Shown in pieces: positions 43,974 through 53,641 of a stretch of DNA of 64,000 bases (position 1 is the stretch's first letter; each line of letters opens with the position of its first letter). The position numbers were made by a program, and so were the translations under genes. The notes beneath the pieces are model-generated. The model did no database searches, was not told where the DNA came from, and saw only the letters and a program-made list of their open reading frames with translations. Location of the stretch: positions 342,126-406,125 of the forward strand of contig NZ_FONX01000003.1 of the NCBI RefSeq assembly GCF_900113035.1, given 5' to 3'. This stretch comes from Paracidovorax wautersii (GTDB lineage Bacteria; Pseudomonadota; Gammaproteobacteria; Burkholderiales; Burkholderiaceae_C).

Positions 43974-45098
43974 GTGAACTCCTCCGCTTCCATCGATCGC
44001 TATATCGGACTCATGTCGGGCACTTCGCTCGACGGGGTGGATGGGGCGCTGGTCGAGTTCGTTGGTGATCGGCTGCGCGTGGCGGGCTTCGCATCTGCAC
44101 CGTTTACCGCCGCGCTCAAGGCCGAGCTGCTGGCGCTCAACACCAGCGGGGCGGACGAGCTGCACCGCGCCGCGCTGGCGGCCAACGCGCTCGTGGGGAT
44201 CTATGCCGATGTGGTCCGCCAGCTGCTGCAGGCGGCGCAGCTGGGCGCCGCCGATGTGCGGGCCGTCGGCGCGCACGGCCAGACCGTGCGGCACCGGCCG
44301 GGCCTCTTCGACGGCACGGGCTACACGCTGCAGCTGAACAGCCCGGCCCTGCTGGCCGAGCGCACCGGCATCGCCGTGGTGGCCGATTTCCGCAGCCGCG
44401 ACGTGGCGGCCGGCGGCCAGGGCGCGCCGCTGGTGCCGGCCTTCCACCAGGCCGTCTTCGGGCAGGCGGGCTCGGACGCCTGCGTGCTGAACATCGGCGG
44501 CATCGCCAACCTCAGCGTGCTGGGCGCGCAGGGCGAGGTGCTGGGCTTCGACTGCGGCCCCGGCAATGCGCTGATGGACCACTGGTGCGAACGCCACACC
44601 GGCCAGCCCTACGATGCAGGCGGCGCCTGGGCCGCGCAGGGGCGTGTGCTGCCCGATCTGCTGCAGCGCCTGCTGGCCGAGCCCTATCTGCACCAGCCGC
44701 CGCCCAAAAGCACCGGGCGCGACCTGTTCCACCCGGCCTGGCTGCAGGCCCACCTGCAGGCCCACGGCGACGCGGCCCCGGCCGACGTGCAGGCGACCCT
44801 GACCGAATTGACCGCCCGCGCTTGTGCAGCCAGCGTCATCAGCTATGGAAACAAGAGCAAACGGCTCGCCGTGTGCGGCGGCGGCGCGCGCAATGGCTAT
44901 CTGATGGAGCGCATCGCCGCGGCGCTGCCGGGTGTGGCGGTGCAGGCCACCGATGCACTGGGGCTGCCCTCGCAGCAGGTCGAAGCCGCCGCCTTCGCCT
45001 GGCTGGCGCGCCAGACGGTGCACGCCCTACCCGGCAACCTGCCCCAGGTCACGGGCGCCGCCGGCCCCCGCGTCCTGGGCGCGATCTACCCGGCCTAA
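43974..45098 (+). CDS. anmK: Anhydro-N-acetylmuramic acid kinase AnmK
   Basis: A 374-residue AnmK with N-terminal YIGLMSGTSLDGVDGALVEF, VGAHGQTVRH, NIGGIANL and DCGPGNALMDHW. It cleaves and phosphorylates anhMurNAc to MurNAc-6-phosphate in peptidoglycan recycling. The GTG at 43974 is used because the next ATG falls inside the conserved MSGTS motif. Its TAA stop (45096-45098) is also the left flank of the collapsed inverted-repeat element at 45099-45114. Confidence 0.94.
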   Translation: MNSSASIDRYIGLMSGTSLDGVDGALVEFVGDRLRVAGFASAPFTAALKAELLALNTSGADELHRAALAANALVGIYADVVRQLLQAAQLGAADVRAVGAHGQTVRHRPGLFDGTGYTLQLNSPALLAERTGIAVVADFRSRDVAAGGQGAPLVPAFHQAVFGQAGSDACVLNIGGIANLSVLGAQGEVLGFDCGPGNALMDHWCERHTGQPYDAGGAWAAQGRVLPDLLQRLLAEPYLHQPPPKSTGRDLFHPAWLQAHLQAHGDAAPADVQATLTELTARACAASVISYGNKSKRLAVCGGGARNGYLMERIAAALPGVAVQATDALGLPSQQVEAAAFAWLARQTVHALPGNLPQVTGAAGPRVLGAIYPA

Positions 45099-45114
45099 GA
45101 ACGTGAACACGTTC
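45099..45114. mobile_element. Collapsed copy (TIR-to-TIR) of the inverted-repeat element
   Basis: GAACGTG-AA-CACGTTC: exactly the outer 7 bases of each end of the element at 46608-46876 joined with a 2-bp centre. It is bounded by TAA on both sides (45096-45098 and 45115-45117), as expected for an insertion that lost its interior or an excision footprint. It could also serve as a small hairpin between anmK and the convergent MFS gene. Confidence 0.55.
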
Positions 45115-45143
45115 TAAAGCCCCGCCCAGCGCCGGCCAGCGCC

Positions 45144-46598
45144 TCAGCCCTGGCCCGACACCTCGGGCCCGTCACGCGGCGGCGTGCGTGCCTCGCGCGG
45201 CAGCTGCCAGAAGACGGCCGCCGACACTACCGTGATGAAGCCCACCGTCAGGAAGGTGGACTGGAAGGCATGCAGCACCGCGCCGGGCACTTCCGTGCCG
45301 CCATAGGCCTGGCTCCATTCGGACAGCACCGCCCCCGCCACCGCCACACCCAGGCTCATCGCCAGCATCTGCACCATGGAGAGCAGGCCGTTGCCGCTGC
45401 TGGCACTGGCACCATCCAGATCCTTGAGCGTGATGGTGTTCATCGCGGTGAACTGCAGCGAATTCGCGGCACCGAAGGCCGCCAGCTGCAGCACCTGCCA
45501 GGCCAGCGGCCAGCCGGGCTGGCGCAGCGCGAAGCTGGCCATCAGCAGGCCCAGCAGCAGCGTGTTCACGACCAGCACGTTGCGATAGGTGAAGCGGCGG
45601 ATCAGCGGCGTCGCCGCTCGCTTGATGCCCATGCCCGCCAGCGCGGTAGGCAGCATCATCAGCCCGGCGTGCATCGGGGAGAAGTCCAGCAGGAGCTGCA
45701 GCGACACCGGAATCAGGAACGGCATGGCGCCGCTGCCCAGCCGGCAAAAGAGGTTGCCCAGCAGCCCGACCGACAGCGTGCGCACGCGAAAGAGCTGCGT
45801 CGAATAGAGCGGCCGCTCATGCCGCGCCGCATGCAGCCAATAGACGACCAGCGCCACCAGGCCGCCCACGCCCAGCGCCGCCGCGCCGCCCCGCCCCACC
45901 AGGCCCGCGGCCTCGATCGCCAGCGAGATGGCCACCATGCCGAAGGCCAGCAGCACGTAGCCGGCGGTGTCGAAAGGGTCCGGCTTGGGCACCCGCAGGT
46001 TGGGCATGAAGCGCGCCGTCGCCATCAGGCCGATCAGGCCCACCGGCAGGTTGATGAGGAACACCCAGTGCCACGAGGCGCTCTGCACCAGCCAGCCGCC
46101 CAGCGTGGGGCCCAGCAGCGGCCCGATGAGGCCGGGAATGGCGACGAAGCTCATCGCCTCCAGGAACTCGCCGCGCGGAAAGGTGCGCAGCACCGCCAGG
46201 CGCCCCACGGGCAGCAGCAGCGCCCCACCCAGGCCCTGCAGCACGCGCGCCGCCAGCAGCTCGCCCAGGTGCCGCGAAGTCGCGCAGGCCAGCGAGCCCA
46301 GCGAGAACACGGTGATGGCGAACAGGAAGACCTTGCGCGTGCCGAAGCGGTCCGCCAGCCAGCCCGAGGCGGGGATCAGCATGGCCATGGTCAGCGAATA
46401 GGCCACGATCACCGACTGCATGTGCAGCGGGCTCTCGCCCAGGCTGGCAGCCATGGCGGGCAGGGCCGTGTTGACGATGGTCGCATCCAGCGTCTGCATG
46501 AAGACGCCCACCGCGACGACCCACAGCAGGATGCGGCGATGGTCCGGACCGGGGTCCGGCACGATGGGCGTTGTTGCTTCAGCGCTGGGAGATGCCAT
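45144..46598 (-). CDS. DHA2-type MFS drug efflux transporter (MdtD-like)
   Basis: A 484-residue membrane protein of the 14-TM DHA2 class. TM1 contains the family motif FMQTLDATIVNTALPAMAASLGES; motif A appears as GWLADRFGTRKVFL, and motif C as GPLLGPTLGGWLV. Proton-driven export of hydrophobic or cationic compounds is expected. Its start is only 9 bases from the inverted-repeat element at 46608-46876, so its promoter is inside or beyond that element. Confidence 0.92.
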   Translation of the reverse strand: MASPSAEATTPIVPDPGPDHRRILLWVVAVGVFMQTLDATIVNTALPAMAASLGESPLHMQSVIVAYSLTMAMLIPASGWLADRFGTRKVFLFAITVFSLGSLACATSRHLGELLAARVLQGLGGALLLPVGRLAVLRTFPRGEFLEAMSFVAIPGLIGPLLGPTLGGWLVQSASWHWVFLINLPVGLIGLMATARFMPNLRVPKPDPFDTAGYVLLAFGMVAISLAIEAAGLVGRGGAAALGVGGLVALVVYWLHAARHERPLYSTQLFRVRTLSVGLLGNLFCRLGSGAMPFLIPVSLQLLLDFSPMHAGLMMLPTALAGMGIKRAATPLIRRFTYRNVLVVNTLLLGLLMASFALRQPGWPLAWQVLQLAAFGAANSLQFTAMNTITLKDLDGASASSGNGLLSMVQMLAMSLGVAVAGAVLSEWSQAYGGTEVPGAVLHAFQSTFLTVGFITVVSAAVFWQLPREARTPPRDGPEVSGQG

Positions 46599-46607
46599 GG
46601 CTTCTTA

Positions 46608-46876
46608 GAACGTGTTTACGATCTCGCAGGGGATCGCGTTGGAGCGCAATCGGGATGAGTGGATGCCTCGGATGCGCCGCATGGGCTCATGCCCATGCAA
46701 GCAGCCGGGGCATCCAATCGCCCGATTTCGCTCCAACCCGAAGGGCAGCTACGTCGGCGGGCGGTCTGCGGCGTTGCGGCGCTTGTGGATAGCCGTGCTA
46801 TCCACTGCGCACCGCGCCTTGCATCCCATCCCGCCGGACGTAGCTGCGCGACCCCTGGGAGATCGTAAACACGTTC
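46608..46876 (+). mobile_element. MITE-like element, copy A (269 bp)
   Basis: Begins GAACGTGTTTACGATCTCGC and ends GGGAGATCGTAAACACGTTC, giving terminal inverted repeats of about 17 bases plus near-matches further in. It is flanked by TTA direct repeats (46605-46607 and 46877-46879). Inside are further palindromes such as GTGGATAGCCGTGCTATCCAC. No protein is encoded. A near-identical copy in opposite orientation lies at 53642-53909. Confidence 0.85.
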
Positions 46877-46891
46877 TTATGCGAGCGGGAA

Positions 46892-46918
46892 CGAAAAAGC
46901 CGCCCTGAAGGCGGCTGG
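46892..46918 (-). terminator. Rho-independent terminator downstream of erpA
   Basis: On the minus strand AGCCGCCTTCAGGGCGGCTTTTT follows the erpA stop codon: a short GC-rich hairpin and a T run. Confidence 0.85.
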
Positions 46919-46938
46919 ACGGGTACTGGACGCGGGGC

Positions 46939-47304
46939 TCAGGTCGAGAAGCTGGAACCGCAGCCGCAGGTCGTGGTGGCGTTGGGGTTCTTGATGACGA
47001 ACTGCGCTCCTTGGAGGTCTTCCTTGTAGTCGATCTCGGCGCCCACCAGGTACTGGTAGCTCATGGCGTCGATCAGCAGGGAGACGCCGTTCTTGGTCAT
47101 GGTGGTGTCGTCGTCGTTCGTGATCTCGTCGAACGTGAAGCCGTACTGGAAGCCGGAGCAGCCGCCACCCTGCACGAACACGCGCAGCTTGAGGTCGGGG
47201 TTGCCTTCTTCGGCAATCAGATCCGCCACCTTGGCAGCGGCGCTGTCGGTGAAGAGGATCGGGGCGGGCATTTCGGTCTGTACGTTGTCTGCTACTGCGC
47301 TCAT
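46939..47304 (-). CDS. erpA: Iron-sulfur cluster insertion protein ErpA
   Basis: A 121-residue A-type carrier with the three cluster-binding cysteines (GGGCSGF and TTCGCGSSF) and the N-terminal family pattern [31 protein letters not shown]. It delivers Fe-S clusters to apo-proteins, among them probably AcnD here. Confidence 0.96.
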   Translation of the reverse strand: MSAVADNVQTEMPAPILFTDSAAAKVADLIAEEGNPDLKLRVFVQGGGCSGFQYGFTFDEITNDDDTTMTKNGVSLLIDAMSYQYLVGAEIDYKEDLQGAQFVIKNPNATTTCGCGSSFST

Positions 47305-47364
47305 CGGGTGCTCCTTCGGGAGGGTTTGCGGTCAATGCTACTGCAATCGCCCCGGCGATTCAGA

Positions 47365-47766
47365 TCAAGAGGCGTTTGACGCCAGTTTCAGTGTGGGCTT
47401 TGCTTCCAGCAGGGCCTCGGCCGTGGGCGACATCTGGCCGGCGATCGTCGCGCCCTGGTGCATCTCGAGCGCCTTGTAGTGCACGTCGCCCGTGATGCGC
47501 GCCTTGGGCTGCAGCTCCAGCAGCTCGCCCGCATGCACCGGGCCGACCACCGTGCCGTTCACGATCACGTGCATGGCATGCAGGGCGCCTTCCACGCGGC
47601 CCGACTCCGACACCACCAGGATGCTCGGCTGGCCGGCCTCGGCGCGGACCTCGCCCACCACCTCGCCATCGATGCGCAGGCCTTCGGCGAACAGCACGTC
47701 ACCCTGCACGCGCGTGCCCTGGGCGATCAGGCTCTTGATGGGGGGCTGTTTCTTGCGGGAGAACAT
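47365..47766 (-). CDS. Bactofilin (polymer-forming cytoskeletal protein)
   Basis: A 133-residue bactofilin with a short polar N-terminus (MFSRKKQPPIKS) and a beta-helical DUF583 core of repeated strands (GTRVQGDVLFAEGLRIDGEVVGEV, ILVVSESGRVEGALHAMHVIVNGTVVG). Bactofilins polymerise without nucleotide and place cell-wall enzymes. It follows the DUF6776 gene with a 43-bp gap, probably one transcript. Confidence 0.92.
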   Translation of the reverse strand: MFSRKKQPPIKSLIAQGTRVQGDVLFAEGLRIDGEVVGEVRAEAGQPSILVVSESGRVEGALHAMHVIVNGTVVGPVHAGELLELQPKARITGDVHYKALEMHQGATIAGQMSPTAEALLEAKPTLKLASNAS

Positions 47767-47809
47767 GGCGGCAGGCTCCTGGGCGGCAACGCGCGCGGCG
47801 CGCGCATGG

Positions 47810-48520
47810 TTAATCGACGTCCACGCTATGAACGGTTCGCACCGTATTGCCTTCCAGCACCCGGGCGGTAACCGTTTGTACCATGACCCCTTCGGGCAGA
47901 TCGAGCATCCCCTCGGCGCGCCGGTATTGCTGGAACTGCAGGGGTTGCGCCACGGCGGGCGGCGCGCTGCTCCAGGGCTGGCCGTTCTGCGTGCCCGACA
48001 GCACCAGTTCCAGCCGCCCCTTGAATTCGGGCGCATTGCGCACCGGCTGGATCACCAGCACCTGCCAGCGCATGTGCGGGCCGCCCTGCCGCTCGGCCTG
48101 CAGCCCGCGAATGGAAATGCCGTCGGACTTGCCGGCGGGAATGAGCTTCTCGAAAAAGCCCAGGTCGTCGCGCAGGGCGCGGTTGTCGGCTTCGAGCTGG
48201 CGCATCTGCGTCTGCACACGCTCCAGGGCGGCGCGCTCGGCGGTCAGCAGGCTACCGGCGGTGGCGGCCACTTCCTGCTGCTGCCGGCTTTCGGCATGCA
48301 GCCGGCCCACCTCTTCGCGCAGCCGCACCAGTTCCTCGCGCGAGCCCGAATCCAGCCCGGCGATGCTCTTGCCGAATTCGAAGGCCCAGAGCGCCAGGGC
48401 CGCCGAAAAGCCCAGCAGCACGGCCGCCAGCAGCCAGCGCAGCGGCCACGGCAGAGCGTTGCGCACCGCGACGCGGGGCGCGGAGATGGTCAGGCGGCGG
48501 CGCAGCAGGCGAAATCGCAT
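47810..48520 (-). CDS. DUF6776 family membrane protein with coiled coil
   Basis: A 236-residue protein. One transmembrane helix (WPLRWLLAAVLLGFSAALALWAF, about 26-48) is followed by a coiled coil (REELVRLREEVGRLHAESRQ through MRQLEADNRALRDDLGFFEKLI) and a beta-rich C-terminal domain. It sits directly upstream of the bactofilin gene, a conserved pairing in Burkholderiales that suggests a shared role at the envelope. The molecular function is unknown. Confidence 0.8.
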   Translation of the reverse strand: MRFRLLRRRLTISAPRVAVRNALPWPLRWLLAAVLLGFSAALALWAFEFGKSIAGLDSGSREELVRLREEVGRLHAESRQQQEVAATAGSLLTAERAALERVQTQMRQLEADNRALRDDLGFFEKLIPAGKSDGISIRGLQAERQGGPHMRWQVLVIQPVRNAPEFKGRLELVLSGTQNGQPWSSAPPAVAQPLQFQQYRRAEGMLDLPEGVMVQTVTARVLEGNTVRTVHSVDVD

Positions 48521-48573
48521 GGGCTCTTTTCTCGCTCCGGAAAAAGGGCGGATTCTCGCCGATGTCCATGAAA

Positions 48574-48604
48574 CGCAAAAACCGCCACGAGGGCGGTTTT
48601 TGCA
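48574..48604. terminator. Bidirectional Rho-independent terminator after rpsI
   Basis: GCAAAAACCGCC-ACGA-GGGCGGTTTTTGC hairpin with A and T runs on both sides. It ends the rplM-rpsI transcript before the DUF6776 gene. Confidence 0.92.
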
Positions 48605-48670
48605 AAGGGCAGAGCTCTTCTCTTGCGAGAGAGAAAGCCTGCAGGGCGGCAAAGCCCTGCGGCCAGCGAA

Positions 48671-49063
48671 TCAACGCTTGGAGAACTGCTTGGCGCGGCG
48701 TGCGGAGTGCAGACCGACCTTCTTACGTTCGACTTCACGGGCATCGCGAGTCACGAAGCCGGCTTGGCTCAGTGCGGACTTCAGCGTTGCGTCGTAGTCG
48801 ATCAGGGCGCGGGTGATGCCGTGGCGGGTGGCACCGGCTTGGCCGGATTCACCGCCGCCGTGGACGTTGACCTGGATGTCGAAGGTTTCGACATGGTTGG
48901 TCAGCACCAGCGGCTGCTTGGCGATCATGATGGAGGTTTCGCGGCCGAAGTACTGCTGAATGTCTTTGCCATTCACAGTGATCTTGCCGGAGCCCTTCTT
49001 CAGAAACACGCGGGCGACGCTGGACTTGCGACGGCCGGTGCCATTGTTCCATTCACCAATCAT
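48671..49063 (-). CDS. rpsI: 30S ribosomal protein S9
   Basis: A 130-residue S9 with N-terminal [19 protein letters not shown], central [19 protein letters not shown] and the basic C-terminus [11 protein letters not shown] that reaches the P-site tRNA. It is ten bases downstream of rplM, the standard two-gene operon. Confidence 0.98.
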   Translation of the reverse strand: MIGEWNNGTGRRKSSVARVFLKKGSGKITVNGKDIQQYFGRETSIMIAKQPLVLTNHVETFDIQVNVHGGGESGQAGATRHGITRALIDYDATLKSALSQAGFVTRDAREVERKKVGLHSARRAKQFSKR

Positions 49064-49073
49064 TCAAGGCTCC

Positions 49074-49502
49074 TTAGATTTCCAGCGCTTTGGGCTGCTG
49101 AGCGGTGTGCGGATGTTCCGCGCCGCCGTAGACCTTGAGCTTCTTGATCATGGCGTAGCCGAGCGGGCCCTTGGGCAGCATGCCCTTGACGGCCTTTTCC
49201 AGCGCGCGGCCGGGGTGCTTGGCTTGCATGTCGCGGAAGTTCGTGGCCGTGATGCCGCCGGGATAGCCCGAATGGCGGTAGTACACCTTGTCGAGCGACT
49301 TGGTGCCGGTGACCTTGAGCTTGGATGCGTTGATGATGACAATGAAATCGCCGGTATCGACGTGAGGCGTGTAAATGGCCTTGTGTTTGCCGCGCAAACG
49401 GAGAGCAACTTCGCTGGCTACTCGTCCGAGGACCTTGTCGGTCGCGTCAATCACAAACCACTCATGCACGACCTCAGCGGGCTTTGCGCTGAAAGTAGTC
49501 AT
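49074..49502 (-). CDS. rplM: 50S ribosomal protein L13
   Basis: A 142-residue L13 with [36 protein letters not shown] and [10 protein letters not shown]. Length and start agree with the family. Confidence 0.98.
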   Translation of the reverse strand: MTTFSAKPAEVVHEWFVIDATDKVLGRVASEVALRLRGKHKAIYTPHVDTGDFIVIINASKLKVTGTKSLDKVYYRHSGYPGGITATNFRDMQAKHPGRALEKAVKGMLPKGPLGYAMIKKLKVYGGAEHPHTAQQPKALEI

Positions 49503-49628
49503 GTGTTTCTCTCGAGAAAAAGAGGGTTTGGTCGGTCCTTTTCCACGGTCGGTGCTTCTCTGAAGGAAGCCTCTTAGGTGGCAGTTGAAACCTCGCCGCG
49601 GGACCTGGGAATCGCTGCGAAGCCCGCC

Positions 49629-49658
49629 ATTATACAAAGCCGGCCGCGCAACGTGCAA
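49629..49658 (-). promoter_or_regulatory. Sigma-70-type promoter of rplM-rpsI
   Basis: On the minus strand TTGCAC (49658-49653) and TATAAT (49634-49629) are separated by 18 bases. Transcription would give a leader of about 120 bases before rplM. Confidence 0.65.
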
Positions 49659-49719
49659 AGGCGCCAAAACAACGGCCCGGACGGCCTGATGCAGCCGCTG
49701 CGGGGCGGGCCCCACGGCT

Positions 49720-51612
49720 CTACGGAGAGAAGGTCTCCCGGCGGCGGGCCTCTTCCGCCGCGCGCCGGCGCAGATCGACGCACACCGGGTGGTGCGTGAG
49801 GGCGGGCGACTGGCATTCGCGGTAGATGCACATCGGCCGCGTCAGCAGCGAGGCGTCCGCGCAGGCCTCCACGGGGCCGCGCACCCGCGGGTGCGCGGGT
49901 TTGGTCTCGGCCGCGGGCTGCTGCGGCGGCGCGCTTCCCGCTGCGCCGCTGGTGGACGGACTGCCGCTGCCGGAACCAGCCGCAGCGGCGGCATTGCTCT
50001 TGGCGGGCGGCGCAGCGTCCTTCGCATGGCGCCGGGTATGGGATCTGGACGGAGAGGCAGGTTCGGCCGGCGGGGTGGCGGCCTGCCGAGCCGGCTCCGG
50101 CGAGGGCGATGCCACCGGCTCCGGCAACGGCGCGGCCGCCGCAGGTTCGGGCGCTGCAGCGGGCGTGGACACCGCAGGCCGGGCCCATTCGGTGACGATG
50201 TCGCTGTCGGGCGTGCGGGCAGGCGGGGTCTCGCTGCGCCAGGGCAGGACGGCCGCCAGAACGCCGGCCACCAGCACGCCTGCCAGCGCGGCCATCGGTG
50301 CCCAGCGCCTGCGGGCAGGCGCGGCCTCCGGTGGCGTTGCAGCGCCGGGGGCTGCCGGTGACATGGACACGCCCAGCATCGGCTGCCCGGCATCGCTGCT
50401 GCCGCTGGCCTCCGGTGCCTCGTGCGGCATCCACGGGGTGGTGTCGGCCTGCGCAGCATCCTGCTCGGCAGCCACCGATGGCGTCTGTGACGCATGCACC
50501 GCCGCGGGTGCCGGATGGGTGGTATCGCGTCCCCTCTCGGGCAGCCTCAGCGTCGCGGTGATCGGCACGTCGGGCCGCACGATGGCAGGCGCCGGTGCTG
50601 CGGCGGCCTCGCCCGGCTCGGTCCAGAGATCGCCCAGCTCGGCGCGGAAGTCGAAATGCTCCAGGCCCGAGGCCGGCGGCTGCAGTTCCAGCAGCCGCAC
50701 GAATTCGTCCACCGACTGAGGCCGGTCCTGCGGCTGCAGCTGCAAGGCCTGCGAGATGCCGCGTACGAAAGGCTCGGAGTACGCCAGCCCCCACTGCTGC
50801 TGCACCGTCTGCGCCACGCGCTCGAACGGCACCATGCGGTCGCGGATGGCCCGCAGCGTGGCCGGCATGGGCGTGTCGTTGCACAGGCACCCGTGGACCA
50901 CCGCCGCGAGGGAATAGAGATCGCTCCAGGCGCCCTGCCGCAGGTCGCTGCCGGCCTCGGCGTATTGCTCGATGGGCGCGTAGTTCACCTTGAGCACGGC
51001 CGTGTGCTGGTGGTCGCCATCGCCGCCACCGCCGATGGCGTGGCGCGCGGCGCCCAGGTCCAGCAGCACCGGCGGGCCCACGTGCTGCAGGAAGATGTTG
51101 TCCGGAGAGATGTCGCGGTGCAGCATCTGCGCGCCGTGCAGCACCCGCAGCGCGCCCAGCACCGACCAGAGCACCTGCCGCAGCCAGGCCTCGGGCGGCG
51201 GCGTGCGCATGCGGGCGCGCGCCTGCTTGAGCGTCATGCCGGAATAGAGCGGCATCACCATGTAGGCGGTGCCGTGGGCTTCCCAGAAGCGGAACACCTT
51301 GACCAGCGAGGGATGGTCGAACTGCGCCAGGAGCCGCGCCTCGTTCACGAACGAGGCCAGCCCCGCCTGGTACGAAGCCTCGTCGCCGGAGGAGCGCGCC
51401 CGCAGCGACTGGCCCTCCGTGCGCCCCGCGAGCGCCACCGGCATGTATTCCTTGATGGCGACGAAGCGCTGCAGCGAATGGTCGTAAGCGCGATAGACCA
51501 TGCCGAAGCCGCCCACGCCCAGCAGCGAAAGCACCTCGAACTCCCCCAGCCGCGCGCCCGGAGCCAGGGCATCGACATGGTGGACAGTGCCGGCGGCAGT
51601 GTGACTGGGCAT
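49720..51612 (-). CDS. Membrane-anchored serine/threonine protein kinase
   Basis: A 630-residue Hanks-type kinase. The Gly-rich loop is [11 protein letters not shown], the ATP-binding Lys54 is in VAIKEYM, the catalytic loop HRDISPDN has Asp167 and Asn172, and the DFG motif is DLG (Asp185). A Pro/Ala-rich linker leads to one transmembrane helix at about 436-457, followed by a low-complexity periplasmic tail and a Cys-containing C-terminus ([20 protein letters not shown]). No phosphatase or FHA gene is adjacent. Substrates unknown. Confidence 0.88.
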   Translation of the reverse strand: MPSHTAAGTVHHVDALAPGARLGEFEVLSLLGVGGFGMVYRAYDHSLQRFVAIKEYMPVALAGRTEGQSLRARSSGDEASYQAGLASFVNEARLLAQFDHPSLVKVFRFWEAHGTAYMVMPLYSGMTLKQARARMRTPPPEAWLRQVLWSVLGALRVLHGAQMLHRDISPDNIFLQHVGPPVLLDLGAARHAIGGGGDGDHQHTAVLKVNYAPIEQYAEAGSDLRQGAWSDLYSLAAVVHGCLCNDTPMPATLRAIRDRMVPFERVAQTVQQQWGLAYSEPFVRGISQALQLQPQDRPQSVDEFVRLLELQPPASGLEHFDFRAELGDLWTEPGEAAAAPAPAIVRPDVPITATLRLPERGRDTTHPAPAAVHASQTPSVAAEQDAAQADTTPWMPHEAPEASGSSDAGQPMLGVSMSPAAPGAATPPEAAPARRRWAPMAALAGVLVAGVLAAVLPWRSETPPARTPDSDIVTEWARPAVSTPAAAPEPAAAAPLPEPVASPSPEPARQAATPPAEPASPSRSHTRRHAKDAAPPAKSNAAAAAGSGSGSPSTSGAAGSAPPQQPAAETKPAHPRVRGPVEACADASLLTRPMCIYRECQSPALTHHPVCVDLRRRAAEEARRRETFSP

Positions 51613-51766
51613 GGTGGAGCGCGGAACGGTAGCGGGTGCGGTGCGGGTGGGGCGGGGCCTTGGAGGCGTGCGGCAGGCGCCGCAGCCCGCGCATCGTAGC
51701 GTGCGCGCAAGGCTCCGGCACGGGTGCCGCCCGGGCACGGCCCGCTGCGCTGGTTACCATTGGACG

Positions 51767-52651
51767 ATGTTCAGTTATCGCCACGCCTTCCATGCAGGCA
51801 ACCACGCCGATGTGCTCAAGCACACCGTGCTGATTGCCGCCCTGCAGCATTTGACCCAGAAAGACGCGGCGCTGACCGTGCTCGACACCCATGCGGGGGC
51901 CGGGCTCTACCGCCTGGATGGCGACTACGCCAGCACCAGCGGCGAGGCGGCCGACGGCATCCTGCGGCTGCTCGCGTCGCCGCAGCCGCTCACGCCCGCC
52001 CTGCAGGCCTATGTGGATGTGGTGCGCGCCTTCAACCAGGGCGCCGCCACGCGCACCTACCCCGGCTCGCCCTTCATCACCCAGCACCTGCTGCGCAGCC
52101 ACGACAAGCTCAAGCTGTTCGAGCTGCACCCGACCGACCTGCGCTCGCTGGCCGGCAACGTGGCCCAGCTGGAAGCCGGCCGCCAGGTGGCCGTGCTGCA
52201 TGAGGACGGCTTCGAGGGCGTCAAGAAATTCCTGCCCCCGCCGGCCCGCCGCGCGCTGCTGCTCTGCGATCCCAGCTATGAAATCAAGAGCGACTACGGC
52301 CGCGTGCTGGACATGGTGGCCGACTCGCTCAAGCGCTTCGCCACCGGCACCTACGCCGTCTGGTACCCGATCATTCCCCGCCCCGAGGCGCACGACCTGC
52401 CGCGCCGCCTCAAGACCATGGCGACCAAGGCCGGCAAGCCCTGGCTGCACGCCACGCTGACGGTGAAGAACAGCAAGCTGGTGGAAGCGGCCGACGGCGA
52501 GAAGCGCCGCCCGGGCCTGCCGGCCAGCGGCATGTTCCTCATCAACCCGCCGTTCACGCTCAAAGCCGCGCTGAAGGACGCCCTGCCGCAGATGGCCGAG
52601 CTGCTGCAGCAGGACAAGCACGCCGCGCACAGCCTGGAATCGGGCGGCTGA
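51767..52651 (+). CDS. rlmJ: 23S rRNA (adenine-2030-N6)-methyltransferase RlmJ
   Basis: A 294-residue methyltransferase. The N-terminal FSYRHAFHAGNHADVLKH is family-defining, VLDTHAGAGLY is the SAM-binding motif, and CDPSYE is the catalytic motif IV variant. It modifies one adenine of 23S rRNA. The ATG at 51767 is the only start compatible with the conserved N-terminus. Divergent from the kinase gene. Confidence 0.94.
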   Translation: MFSYRHAFHAGNHADVLKHTVLIAALQHLTQKDAALTVLDTHAGAGLYRLDGDYASTSGEAADGILRLLASPQPLTPALQAYVDVVRAFNQGAATRTYPGSPFITQHLLRSHDKLKLFELHPTDLRSLAGNVAQLEAGRQVAVLHEDGFEGVKKFLPPPARRALLLCDPSYEIKSDYGRVLDMVADSLKRFATGTYAVWYPIIPRPEAHDLPRRLKTMATKAGKPWLHATLTVKNSKLVEAADGEKRRPGLPASGMFLINPPFTLKAALKDALPQMAELLQQDKHAAHSLESGG

Positions 52652-52696
52652 CGCACCACCCTGCCGGGCCCTGCGGCCCGGCGGCCATCGGCGGGG

Positions 52697-53455
52697 CTAT
52701 TGGCCGTCGTCCGAATCCTGCTGCTCGGGGCAGCCGTTCTGGTCATCGTCCGCCAGCGGCGTGATGGCCACCTGCTTGGTGCCCAGGCCCAGCATGCCCA
52801 GGCGCTTGGCGGCGGCCTGGCTCAGATCGATGATCCGCCCGGGGGTATGCGGCCCCCGGTCGTTGATGCGCACCTGCACCGTCTTGCCCGTGATCAGGCT
52901 GCGCACGCACACGCGGGTGCCGAACGGCAGCGTGGGATGGGCCGCCGTGAGGGCGTACATGTCGAAGCGCTCGCCGCTGGCCGTGCGCCGGCGATGGAAG
53001 CGCGAGCCGTACCAGGAGGCCATGCCCTGCTGGTCGGACTCCGCCTCGCTATCGGAAGGCTTGCGCAGGCCTTCCGATGTCTTGTCTTCATCCAGCGAAT
53101 ACAGGCCGCCCGGCCCCGGCACGCCGGTGGGCGCGACGGACGGCACCACGGTGGAGACCGGGGGCAGCTCGGCGGCCCGCTGCGCCCGGCCCGTCGTGCC
53201 TGGGGCCGATGCCGTGGGCGCCGGGGCGGCGGCAGGCGATGCGGCCTTGGGCGCAGCCGCAGGAGCGGCCGGTGCTGGCTTGGGCCGCTGCGTGGGAACG
53301 GGCGGAGATCCGGACGGCAGCGGAGGCGCTGGCGGAGCCGCGCAGGCGGCCATCAGGCCCACGCCGGCAGCCAGGGCCAGCCAGCGCGCAGCACGCCAGG
53401 CTGCCGGCACGAACCGCGAATCAGGGACTGACGCGTTGCCTGCCGCGCCGCTCAT
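52697..53455 (-). CDS. rlpA: RlpA-family septal lipoprotein / lytic transglycosylase
   Basis: A 252-residue lipoprotein: the lipobox LMAAC places the lipidated Cys at residue 38. A Pro/Ala-rich spacer (about 40-125) follows, and then the double-psi beta-barrel (GMASWYGSRFHRRRTASGERFDMYALTAAHPTLPFG, VRINDRGPHTPGRIIDLS) with the catalytic-type Asp in INDRGP. It lacks a SPOR domain. It acts on denuded glycan strands at the outer membrane. Confidence 0.9.
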   Translation of the reverse strand: MSGAAGNASVPDSRFVPAAWRAARWLALAAGVGLMAACAAPPAPPLPSGSPPVPTQRPKPAPAAPAAAPKAASPAAAPAPTASAPGTTGRAQRAAELPPVSTVVPSVAPTGVPGPGGLYSLDEDKTSEGLRKPSDSEAESDQQGMASWYGSRFHRRRTASGERFDMYALTAAHPTLPFGTRVCVRSLITGKTVQVRINDRGPHTPGRIIDLSQAAAKRLGMLGLGTKQVAITPLADDDQNGCPEQQDSDDGQ

Positions 53456-53641
53456 GCCGCGCGTGCCGGCACCCGGGCACGGCAGCGGGCGCTACCGGTC
53501 GTGGAGAGGGCAAGGGAAATTTTCATCGGCGCGATGTTAGCGAATGCCGGTGGACACCCGCCAGTCCACGCACAGACCCGGAAGTTCACCGGGATCTGCC
53601 GCAGGACTGCACGCCGCGGCAGGCCCCCGGTCAGGTGCTTA

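Noticed and set aside
44836..44870. GCTATGG...AAGAGC within anmK considered as another copy of the GCTAT/ATAGC repeat
   Set aside because: It is part of a conserved coding region and lacks the flanking hairpin.
46612..46908. Open frames of 60-100 codons within the inverted-repeat element and its copy at 53642-53909
   Set aside because: They come from the palindromic element in either orientation and resemble no known protein.
49503..49628. rplM leader considered as a ribosomal-protein autoregulatory structure
   Set aside because: It has a repeated GACCGACC motif but no structure I can match to a known L13 leader.
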